DNA of 28,176 nt from Streptococcus sp. (GTDB taxonomy: Bacteria > Bacillota > Bacilli > Lactobacillales > Streptococcaceae): NCBI GenBank assembly GCA_003521145.1, contig DOTL01000022.1, positions 188 through 28,363 on the forward strand, written 5' to 3'. How positions within the stretch are numbered: position 1 is the first letter of the stretch; each line of letters starts with the position of its first letter. Position numbers and translations under genes: made by a program. This document shows, in pieces, positions 14,963 through 21,180 of the stretch. The notes beneath the pieces were generated by a model, which worked only from the letters and a program-made list of their open reading frames with translations, searched no databases and was not told the DNA's origin.

Positions 14963-14966
14963 GTTC

Positions 14967-15137
14967 ATGCAACGTAGTGTTTTTGGGTTATTTACTGCAT
15001 TATTGGGAGTGCTTTGTGTGCTCTCTGCCATTCCTGCCTTTCGCAAGAAACGTTATGGGTTAGCAGTTTTTCTCTTTTTAAATGCTTTTACTAACCTTGT
15101 CAATACTATTCACGCCTTCTATGGCATCCTATTTTAG
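14967..15137 (+). CDS. Small two-helix membrane protein between folA and clpX
   Basis: A 56-aa product starting MQRSVFGLFTALLGVLCVLS, with two transmembrane helices separated by AFRKKRYG. ATG 14967 has AAAGGAG (14951-14957) upstream. An in-frame ATG at 14943 overlapping folA would give 64 residues but has no better site. It lies between the folA stop and clpX, 17 bases before clpX, in one apparent operon. I do not recognise a function. Its conserved-looking position suggests a genuine gene. Confidence 0.75.
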   Translation: MQRSVFGLFTALLGVLCVLSAIPAFRKKRYGLAVFLFLNAFTNLVNTIHAFYGILF

Positions 15138-15154
15138 AAAAGAGTGAGGAATAA

Positions 15155-16381
15155 ATGGCTGGAAATCGTAATGAAGAAATGGTTTATTGTTCATTTTGTG
15201 GCAAAAACCAAGAAGAAGTAAAGAAAATTATCGCTGGGAATGGCGTCTTTATCTGTAACGAATGTGTGGCCCTGTCACAAGAAATCATTCGTGAGGAAAT
15301 GGCAGAAGAAGTTTTGGCTGACTTGGCTGAAACTCCGAAGCCAAAAGAACTTTTAGATATTTTGAACAACTATGTCGTGGGGCAGGACCGTGCCAAACGT
15401 GCCTTGGCGGTAGCTGTTTACAATCACTATAAACGTATCAATTTCACAGAAAGTCGTGAAGACAATGATGTGGATTTGCAAAAATCAAATATTCTCATGA
15501 TTGGACCAACTGGTTCAGGGAAGACTTTCTTGGCTCAAACCTTGGCTCGTAGCTTGAATGTTCCATTTGCGATTACGGATGCAACATCATTGACAGAGGC
15601 AGGTTATGTGGGTGAGGACGTGGAAAATATCCTCCTCAAACTGATCCAAGCGGCAGACTTCAATATTGAACGTGCGGAACGTGGTATCATCTATGTTGAC
15701 GAGATTGATAAGATTGCTAAAAAGGGTGAAAATGTATCAATCACTCGTGACGTTTCTGGTGAAGGGGTTCAACAAGCTCTCTTGAAGATTATCGAAGGAA
15801 CAGTAGCCAGCGTCCCCCCTCAAGGTGGTCGTAAACACCCTAACGAAGCGATGATTCAAATTGATACTAAGAATATTCTCTTTATCGTTGGTGGTGCTTT
15901 TGATGGTATCGAAGATATCGTTAAGCAACGTCTTGGTGAGAAAATCATTGGTTTTGGTCAAAATAATAAGGCAATTGATGATGACTCATCATACATGCAA
16001 GAAATTGTGGCTGAAGATATTCAAAAATTCGGTCTTATCCCTGAGTTTATCGGACGTTTGCCAGTCCTTGCGGCCCTTGAACAGTTAACAGTTGACGACT
16101 TGGTTCGTATCTTGACAGAGCCTAGAAATGCCTTGGTTAAACAGTACCAAACCCTCTTGTCTTATGATGGAGTTGAACTGGAGTTTGATCAGGATGCTCT
16201 TGAAACTATTGCAAGTAAGGCAATTGAACGTAAGACCGGTGCGCGTGGCCTTCGCTCTATCATTGAGGAGGTTATGATGGATGTCATGTTTGAGATTCCG
16301 AGTCAAGAAGATGTTACTAAGGTTCGTATTACAAAAGAAGCCGTTGACGGCACGGCTGCTCCAGTTTTGGAAACAGCATAA
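15155..16381 (+). CDS. clpX: ATP-dependent Clp protease ATP-binding subunit ClpX
   Basis: A 408-aa AAA+ unfoldase that feeds proteins to ClpP. The N-terminal zinc-binding domain has C12, C15, C34 and C37. The AAA+ module carries Walker A GPTGSGKT (117-124), Walker B IIYVDEID, the GYVGED pore loop, the RKH loop (GGRKHP), the ClpP-docking IGF loop (KIIGFGQ) and sensor 2 GARGLRS. GAGGA (15146-15150) precedes the ATG. It is followed 9 bases later by ysxC, the same order as in other Firmicutes. All key residues are present. Confidence 0.98.
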   Translation: MAGNRNEEMVYCSFCGKNQEEVKKIIAGNGVFICNECVALSQEIIREEMAEEVLADLAETPKPKELLDILNNYVVGQDRAKRALAVAVYNHYKRINFTESREDNDVDLQKSNILMIGPTGSGKTFLAQTLARSLNVPFAITDATSLTEAGYVGEDVENILLKLIQAADFNIERAERGIIYVDEIDKIAKKGENVSITRDVSGEGVQQALLKIIEGTVASVPPQGGRKHPNEAMIQIDTKNILFIVGGAFDGIEDIVKQRLGEKIIGFGQNNKAIDDDSSYMQEIVAEDIQKFGLIPEFIGRLPVLAALEQLTVDDLVRILTEPRNALVKQYQTLLSYDGVELEFDQDALETIASKAIERKTGARGLRSIIEEVMMDVMFEIPSQEDVTKVRITKEAVDGTAAPVLETA

Positions 16382-16390
16382 GGAGGTTCT

Positions 16391-16990
16391 ATGGCTGAAG
16401 AACAAGTCCTAAATACGCACAATGCTGAGATTTTGCTCAGTGCGGCGAATAAGAGTCACTATCCCCAAGATGACCTCCCTGAGGTTGCCCTAGCAGGACG
16501 CTCGAATGTTGGTAAATCAAGTTTTATCAATACACTTCTTGGCCGTAAAAACTTAGCACGAACTTCTGGGAAACCGGGGAAAACTCAGTTGCTTAATTTC
16601 TACAATATTGACGATAAGCTTCGTTTTGTAGATGTGCCAGGTTACGGTTATGCCCGTGTGTCTAAAAAAGAGCGTGCCAAATGGGGCAAAATGATCGAGG
16701 AGTACCTCGTGACTCGAGATAATCTTCATGTCGTTGTTAGCTTGGTTGACCTCCGACATGAACCAACTCAAGAAGATATCCAAATGTATGAATTTCTCAA
16801 ATATTATGAAATCCCGGTTATCGTCGTAGCGACTAAGGCTGACAAGATTCCTCGCGGAAAATGGAACAAGCACGAATCAATTATTAAGAAAAAACTCAAT
16901 TTTGATAAAAATGACCATTTCATCGTCTTTTCATCTGTCACACGTTACGGTTATGATGAAGCATGGGATACGATTTTAGTAGAATTATAA
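16391..16990 (+). CDS. ysxC: Ribosome biogenesis GTPase YsxC/EngB
   Basis: A 199-aa GTPase needed for assembly of the 50S ribosomal subunit. G1 is GRSNVGKS (36-43), the G2/switch I region lies in LARTSGKPGKTQ, G3 is DVPGYG (81-86), G4 TKAD (148-151), and G5 lies in the FSSVTRYG region. AAGGAGG precedes the ATG and overlaps the clpX stop region, so it is translated as part of the clpX transcript. Length is typical. The terminator immediately after the stop ends the operon. Confidence 0.97.
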   Translation: MAEEQVLNTHNAEILLSAANKSHYPQDDLPEVALAGRSNVGKSSFINTLLGRKNLARTSGKPGKTQLLNFYNIDDKLRFVDVPGYGYARVSKKERAKWGKMIEEYLVTRDNLHVVVSLVDLRHEPTQEDIQMYEFLKYYEIPVIVVATKADKIPRGKWNKHESIIKKKLNFDKNDHFIVFSSVTRYGYDEAWDTILVEL

Positions 16991-17019
16991 AAAGAGCTCG
17001 GAGAGATCCGAGTTCTTTT
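16991..17019 (+). terminator. Terminator after ysxC
   Basis: AAAGAGCTCGGA (16991-17002) pairs with TCCGAGTTCTTT (17007-17018) with one G-U and a GAGA loop, ending in TTTT. Confidence 0.9.
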
Positions 17020-17025
17020 CTTGCG

Positions 17026-17062
17026 ATAGTTTTTGCCTATCTCTTTGATAGTTTCCACCTAT
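17026..17062. promoter_or_regulatory. Two tandem MET-box-like sites upstream of mmuP
   Basis: ATAGTTTTTGCCTAT (17026-17040) and ATAGTTTCCACCTAT (17048-17062) are 15-base sites whose starts are 22 bases apart, about two DNA turns. Both keep the outer arms of the streptococcal MET-box (consensus ATAGTTTSAAACTAT), bound by the LysR-type MetR/MtaR regulator of methionine genes. They lie in front of an S-methylmethionine transport and salvage operon, which fits. Confidence 0.65.
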
Positions 17063-17080
17063 TATCCAAGGGGATGATAT

Positions 17081-17103
17081 TGTGATAAGCTTGTTTTATC
17101 ACA
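17081..17103. repeat. Inverted repeat just upstream of the mmuP ribosome-binding site
   Basis: TGTGATAA (17081-17088) and TTATCACA (17096-17103) form a perfect 8-base inverted repeat with a 7-base spacer, 6 bases before the GGAGG of mmuP. It could be an operator or a leader hairpin. The TGTGA/TCACA arms look CRP-like but this is a streptococcus, so that reading is doubtful. Confidence 0.45.
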
Positions 17104-17119
17104 TATACTGGAGGAATCT

Positions 17120-18496
17120 ATGGAAAACCATAATTATGAAAATGAAGGTCAGTTCCAACGGAAGATGACCTCACGCCACCTCTTTATGCTCTCGCTAGGT
17201 GGTGTCATTGGTACTGGTCTCTTTCTGAGCTCAGGCTATACGATTGCACAAGCAGGCCCTCTTGGTGCGATACTATCTTATCTTGTGGGGGCAATCGTTG
17301 TTTACTTGGTCATGCTTTCATTAGGTGAGCTAGCTGTTGCTATGCCAGTAACGGGATCCTTTCACACCTATGCCACTAAATTTATCAGTCCGGGAACCGG
17401 CTTTACGGTAGCTTGGCTTTATTGGATTTGTTGGACGGTAGCCTTGGGAACAGAATTTCTGGGTGCTGCCATGTTGATGCAACGTTGGTTTCCATCAGTT
17501 CCGGCTTGGATGTTTGCGGCCTTCTTTGCCTTTGTGATTTTTGGAATTAATGCTTTGAGCGTAAGGTCTTTTGCGGAAGCAGAATCTTTCTTCTCTTCCA
17601 TAAAGGTTATTGCTATCTTGGTTTTCATCATCCTAGGTCTGGGGGCTATGTTTGGTTTGGTCAGCTTTGATGGTCATCATGAAGCTATTATGTTCAAGCA
17701 TTTGACGGCTAATGGTCTCTTTCCAAATGGTGGTCTTGCCATTGTGTCAGTCATGTTGGCGGTTAACTACGCCTTTTCGGGAACAGAGTTAATCGGTATC
17801 GCAGCTGGTGAGACAGATAATCCTAAAGAGGCTGTTCCACGTGCTATTAAAACGACCATTGGACGCTTGGTTATCTTCTTTGTCTTGACCATTGTGGTCT
17901 TGGCTTCGCTTCTTCCCATGAAAGAAGCAGGGGTATCTTCAGCACCTTTCGTTGATGTTTTTGACAAGATGGGGATTTCATTTGCGGCAGACATCATGAA
18001 CTTTGTTATCCTGACAGCCATTCTTTCTGCTGGGAATTCGGGACTCTACGCTTCAAGCCGTATGCTTTGGTCTTTGGCCAATGAGGGAATGCTCAATAAA
18101 AAGCTAGTGAAAATTAATAAGCATGGTGTTCCAATGACAGCCCTTTTGATTTCCATGGCAGGAGCATTTTTATCGCTCTTTTCAAGCATCTATGCTGCAG
18201 ATACGGTTTATCTAGCTTTAGTATCAATCGCTGGTTTTGCAGTTGTTGTTGTCTGGCTCTCTATTCCTTTGGCACAAATCAACTTCCGTAAACAGTGGAA
18301 TTTAGAACATTCCGATGATGAGTTGGATTACAAGACACCGTTTAACCCAATCCTACCTTATATCACAATCGTTCTCTTGGCCATTTCTGTGCTTGGGATT
18401 GCTTGGGATAGTTCACAACGTGCGGGACTTTACTTCGGTATTCCTTTCATGATTTTTTGTTATCTCTATCACTACCTTCGCTTTAAAAAATGGTAA
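17120..18496 (+). CDS. mmuP: Amino-acid permease, probable S-methylmethionine transporter
   Basis: A 458-aa permease of the amino acid/polyamine/organocation superfamily, with about 12 transmembrane helices. The N-terminal signature is HLFMLSLGGVIGTGLFLSSG, followed by LSLGELAVAMPVTGSFHTYA and YAFSGTELIGIAAGETDNP, both typical of the AAT-type amino-acid permeases. Substrate assignment rests on the adjacent homocysteine S-methyltransferase (12 bases downstream, with the ribosome-binding site overlapping this stop) and on the MET-box-like sites in front. By sequence alone it could carry another amino acid. GGAGG (17110-17114) precedes the ATG. Confidence 0.85.
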   Translation: MENHNYENEGQFQRKMTSRHLFMLSLGGVIGTGLFLSSGYTIAQAGPLGAILSYLVGAIVVYLVMLSLGELAVAMPVTGSFHTYATKFISPGTGFTVAWLYWICWTVALGTEFLGAAMLMQRWFPSVPAWMFAAFFAFVIFGINALSVRSFAEAESFFSSIKVIAILVFIILGLGAMFGLVSFDGHHEAIMFKHLTANGLFPNGGLAIVSVMLAVNYAFSGTELIGIAAGETDNPKEAVPRAIKTTIGRLVIFFVLTIVVLASLLPMKEAGVSSAPFVDVFDKMGISFAADIMNFVILTAILSAGNSGLYASSRMLWSLANEGMLNKKLVKINKHGVPMTALLISMAGAFLSLFSSIYAADTVYLALVSIAGFAVVVVWLSIPLAQINFRKQWNLEHSDDELDYKTPFNPILPYITIVLLAISVLGIAWDSSQRAGLYFGIPFMIFCYLYHYLRFKKW

Positions 18497-18507
18497 GGAG
18501 GCCTTGT

Positions 18508-19458
18508 ATGGCAACATTTAAAGACTATTTAGAGAATAAATCCCCCCTTATCCTTCATGGGGCTCTGGGAACAGAGATGGAGAGCTTGGGATATGATATT
18601 TCTGGCAAACTCTGGTCAGCCAAGTACCTTCTTGAAAAGCCAGAAGTTATTCAAAAAATCCACAAAACCTATGTAGCTGCAGGGGCTGACTTGATTACCA
18701 CATCGTCTTATCAGGCGACCTTGCCAGGCTTGATGGAGGCTGGACTTACTGAGAAAGAAGCGGAGCAGATTATCGCCTTGACAGTTCAGTTGGCAAAGGC
18801 TGCACGTGATAAGGTATGGGTAGCGTTAGATGAGACTGAGAAAGCAAAGCGACCATATCCTTTGATTTCTGGGGATGTCGGTCCTTACGCAGCCTATTTG
18901 GCCAATGGTTCAGAGTATAGTGGTGATTATGGTCGAATTACTATCGAGGAGCTTAAGGAGTTTCATCGTCCGAGAATTCAAATCCTCCTAGATCATGGTG
19001 TGGCCTTGTTGGCTTTGGAAACTATTCCCAATCGTCTGGAAGCACAAGCCTTGATTGAACTCCTCTCTGAAGAATTTCCAGAAGCAGAAGCTTATCTCAG
19101 TTTCACAGTCCAAGAACCAGGCACTATCAGTGATGGGACTTCTTTAGATGAGATTGCCAAGCTTGTTTCCCAGTCAAATCAAATCTTGGCCCTAGGAATC
19201 AACTGTAGTTCGCCTCTTCTTTATGATCAGGCTCTTACTATTCTTAAAAATGCTGGAAAAGCCCTCATTACTTACCCAAACTCAGGTGAGGTTTATGATG
19301 GCAGTACGCAGACTTGGAAACCTAAGGATAAGGATGCTCTAACCTTAGTTGAACATAGTAAAGATTGGCATGCTCAGTTTGGAGTTAAGATTTTAGGTGG
19401 CTGCTGTCGCACACGTCCAAATGACATTAAAGCCTTATATACAGAGTTTAGAACCTAG
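18508..19458 (+). CDS. mmuM: Homocysteine S-methyltransferase
   Basis: A 316-aa zinc enzyme that transfers a methyl group from S-methylmethionine to homocysteine, making two methionines. The barrel start LILHGALGTEMESLGYD and zinc ligands C in LGINCSSP and CC in GGCCRTRPNDI are intact. I chose ATG 18508 (MATFKDYLENK) because AAGGAGG (18495-18501) overlaps the permease stop and sits at the right distance. The longer in-frame start at 18490 falls inside the permease gene. It is the second gene of the mmuP-mmuM operon. Confidence 0.95.
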   Translation: MATFKDYLENKSPLILHGALGTEMESLGYDISGKLWSAKYLLEKPEVIQKIHKTYVAAGADLITTSSYQATLPGLMEAGLTEKEAEQIIALTVQLAKAARDKVWVALDETEKAKRPYPLISGDVGPYAAYLANGSEYSGDYGRITIEELKEFHRPRIQILLDHGVALLALETIPNRLEAQALIELLSEEFPEAEAYLSFTVQEPGTISDGTSLDEIAKLVSQSNQILALGINCSSPLLYDQALTILKNAGKALITYPNSGEVYDGSTQTWKPKDKDALTLVEHSKDWHAQFGVKILGGCCRTRPNDIKALYTEFRT

Positions 19459-19484
19459 TCAAATTTCTAATTATTTGTTATAAT
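19456..19484 (+). promoter_or_regulatory. Promoter of the DUF1912 gene
   Basis: TATAAT (19479-19484) with an extended TGT before it and a weak -35 TAGTCA (19456-19461) at 17 bases. The -35 overlaps the mmuM stop codon. Confidence 0.6.
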
Positions 19485-19533
19485 AGGAGACTGTAAGGCT
19501 ATGAGCTCTACACATTATTAGTAGAAAATGAAG

Positions 19534-19553
19534 CCAGCGTTAAGCTGGTTTTT
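19534..19553 (+). terminator. Short terminator-like hairpin in the DUF1912 leader
   Basis: CCAGC (19534-19538) pairs with GCTGG (19544-19548), five bases of loop, then TTTTT. It lies after the promoter at 19479 and before the ATG at 19571. It may end mmuPM readthrough, attenuate the DUF1912 gene, or both. Confidence 0.5.
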
Positions 19554-19570
19554 AAAATGAAGAGGAAAAT

Positions 19571-19825
19571 ATGACCTACGAACAAGAATTTCTAAAAGAC
19601 TTCGAAGCCTGGGTTGTTACCCAAGTTAAAGTAAACGAATCGGCCTTGGCCGCTAGCAAGAAAATCTGGGAAGAAGATGGCGATGAGCGTGCCCGTGATG
19701 CAAGTTACCGCTATGAAGCCAAATTGGATGCTTACAACTTCTTAATTGGCAAGTTTGCCAACTATCGTGCTGGCAAAGATTTCCATGATATGCCAGATGG
19801 CTTGTTCGGGGAACGTCACTATTAA
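19571..19825 (+). CDS. DUF1912-family protein
   Basis: An 84-aa acidic, soluble, probably all-helical protein (starts MTYEQEFLKDFEAWV, ends GLFGERHY). I recognise it as DUF1912, a short family of unknown function found in streptococci. AGAGGAAAA precedes the ATG. No catalytic motif is visible. It has its own promoter and a leader with a terminator-like hairpin. Confidence 0.8.
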   Translation: MTYEQEFLKDFEAWVVTQVKVNESALAASKKIWEEDGDERARDASYRYEAKLDAYNFLIGKFANYRAGKDFHDMPDGLFGERHY

Positions 19826-19843
19826 TAAAGGATGAAAAAGAAA

Positions 19844-19900
19844 ATGGCGATAGTACTTTATAGAATGGTATCGTCTATATGGTATCGTCTATCAAAATAG
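19844..19900 (+). pseudogene. Small ORF altered by a 14-bp tandem duplication
   Basis: From ATG 19844 (AAAGGA upstream) the frame reads MAIVLYRMVSSIWYRLSK and stops at 19898. Removing one copy of the 14-bp duplication (19865-19892) lets it read ...VSSIKIGEN and stop at 19908-19910, just before the lost start of the helix-hairpin-helix gene. I do not know whether it was ever expressed. Low confidence as a gene. Confidence 0.25.
19865..19892. repeat. Perfect 14-bp tandem duplication
   Basis: ATGGTATCGTCTAT occurs twice back to back (19865-19878 and 19879-19892), identical in both copies, which suggests a recent replication slippage event. Confidence 0.95.
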
Positions 19901-19913
19901 GAGAAAACTAAAC

Positions 19914-20285
19914 ACGGCTAAAGTAAAAAAAGAAAGCTTTTAAACACCGTTTGAAAAAACAAGGACTTTTCAATAATGTTAAAGCCTCTGCTCCACCCGT
20001 TGCTCCTGTTCCACCAATTCAACCAGTAGACCACAACCAGTTGCTGAAACTAAGACAGTTGCCAAGGAAGAAGTAGTAGCCAAAGACCTTAGTCTTGAAG
20101 CTTTCGCAGAACTTCCAGAAGTTGAAGACCTTCGTTCAAACCTTGTAGAAACTCTCTATAATGAAGGTTTGACTTCAGTAGAGGCTTTTGCTACTGTGAC
20201 TGAAGAAGAAGTTCTTGCCCTCAAGGGTGTCGGACCTGCGACAGTTAAAAAATTGAAAGAAAATGGTGTTAGCTTCAAAGCTTAA
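19914..20285 (+). pseudogene. Helix-hairpin-helix domain gene, start lost and two frameshifts
   Basis: The region still reads as a protein of about 124 residues if three changes are undone. ACG 19914 stands where ATG is expected, after AGGAG (19899-19903). One extra A near 19932-19936 shifts the frame after AKVKKE. One base is missing near 20028-20031, after APVPPIQPV. Between and after these the reading is clear: FKHRLKKQGLFNNVK, a Pro/Val-rich linker, then an acidic segment, and a C-terminal helix-hairpin-helix domain with the hairpin LKGVGPATVKKLKENG before TAA 20283. Such a domain binds DNA or acts in a DNA-related complex; the basic N-terminus would fit. No intact copy is in this window. 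The C-terminal half is well preserved, so decay is recent. Confidence 0.85.
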
Positions 20286-20290
20286 GCCTA

Positions 20291-20323
20291 AAAAAGATCC
20301 GAGGTGTAGCCTTCGGTTTTTTT
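20291..20323 (+). terminator. Terminator after the helix-hairpin-helix pseudogene
   Basis: ATCCGAGG (20297-20304) pairs with CC-TTCGGTT (from 20310) with one bulged T, then a run of T. Confidence 0.8.
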
Positions 20324-20362
20324 ATTGTTTTAGAAAGCATTGCTTGATTGGAAAAACAAGAA

Positions 20363-20385
20363 AACCACTAGTAAATCTAGTGGTT
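20363..20385 (-). terminator. Terminator after plsY
   Basis: AACCACTAG (20363-20371) and CTAGTGGTT (20377-20385) form a perfect 9-bp stem with loop TAAAT. On the minus strand it is followed by TTTCTTGTTTTT. Confidence 0.85.
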
Positions 20386-20401
20386 AGTAGGTCTGGATTG
20401 T

Positions 20402-21043
20402 TTATTTCTTTGGATTTTGTTTGGTTAAATTAAGTCCAAAAAGTACCAAGTTTTCTTGATGCCTGCAGATGCGTCCCATATTTTCAGTGTGGCGGAAGAT
20501 GATAAGCAAAGCCATCATGGTAAAAACCCCAGTGAAAATAAGGTCATAGCCATCTAGTAAGAAATGGATGGCTGGAAACACAGCCAGCGTAATAAGTCCA
20601 ACAATTGCTGCAGTGACACTTGAAAATGAAATCATGCTGGTTAGATAGAGTGTTAGGGCAAAGACCAAGAGTAGGAATACACAGTAGAGTGGGGCAAAGC
20701 CAAGAAGAACCCCTGCACTTGTCGCAACGGCCTTCCCACCTTTAAATCCAGCAAAGATTGGAAAAACATGCCCGATAATGGCAAAGAAACCAATGACTAG
20801 AGGTGAAACCTCTGTAACACCAAGCCAGATAGGTAGAATAACAGCCAAGGTCCCCTTGAACATATCAACCAAGAAGGTGATGGTACCAGCAGTCTTACCT
20901 AGAACACGAAAGGTATTGGTTGTTCCGGTATTTCCAGAGCCATGCTCACGAAGATTGGTATGGAAGAAAAGTTTCCCAATCCAGAGGCCGGTCTGAATGG
21001 AACCTAACAAGTAGGCGATTAGGATTAACAATAAGATTTTCAT
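20402..21043 (-). CDS. plsY: Glycerol-3-phosphate acyltransferase PlsY
   Basis: A 213-aa integral membrane enzyme that acylates glycerol-3-phosphate from acyl-phosphate, the first step of phospholipid synthesis. It has the family's three motifs: YLLGSIQTGLWIGK, the phosphate-binding REHGSGNTGTTNTFRVLG and GGKAVATSAG, with five or so membrane helices. The ATG at 21043 sits only 6 bases after a strong minus-strand -10 and has no Shine-Dalgarno sequence, so the mRNA may be leaderless. It is divergent from parE, a common arrangement in streptococci. Length is typical. Confidence 0.95.
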   Translation of the reverse strand: MKILLLILIAYLLGSIQTGLWIGKLFFHTNLREHGSGNTGTTNTFRVLGKTAGTITFLVDMFKGTLAVILPIWLGVTEVSPLVIGFFAIIGHVFPIFAGFKGGKAVATSAGVLLGFAPLYCVFLLLVFALTLYLTSMISFSSVTAAIVGLITLAVFPAIHFLLDGYDLIFTGVFTMMALLIIFRHTENMGRICRHQENLVLFGLNLTKQNPKK

Positions 21044-21049
21044 GAGATA

Positions 21050-21078
21050 ATTATAGCATAAAGCCTAGTAATTGACAA
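21050..21078 (-). promoter_or_regulatory. Promoter of plsY
   Basis: On the minus strand TTGTCA (21078-21073), 17-base spacer, TATAAT (21055-21050) with extended TGC. The -10 ends six bases before ATG 21043, so transcription should begin at the start codon itself. Confidence 0.85.
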
Positions 21079-21122
21079 AGTCAGTCAGCCTTAAGATATC
21101 CCTTTAACTTTTCTGATTTCCT

Positions 21123-21151
21123 TTGCAAATTCTTTTGAAAACTTATAAAAT
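21123..21151 (+). promoter_or_regulatory. Promoter of parE
   Basis: TTGCAA (21123-21128), 17-base spacer, TAAAAT (21146-21151), 29 bases before the parE start. Confidence 0.7.
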
Positions 21152-21180
21152 AATAAGGATGAAAATTTTGGAGGTCACTC

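Noticed and set aside
17081..17103. CRP-type cAMP site from TGTGA/TCACA arms
   Set aside because: Streptococci do not use a CRP-cAMP system in this way; kept only as an inverted repeat.
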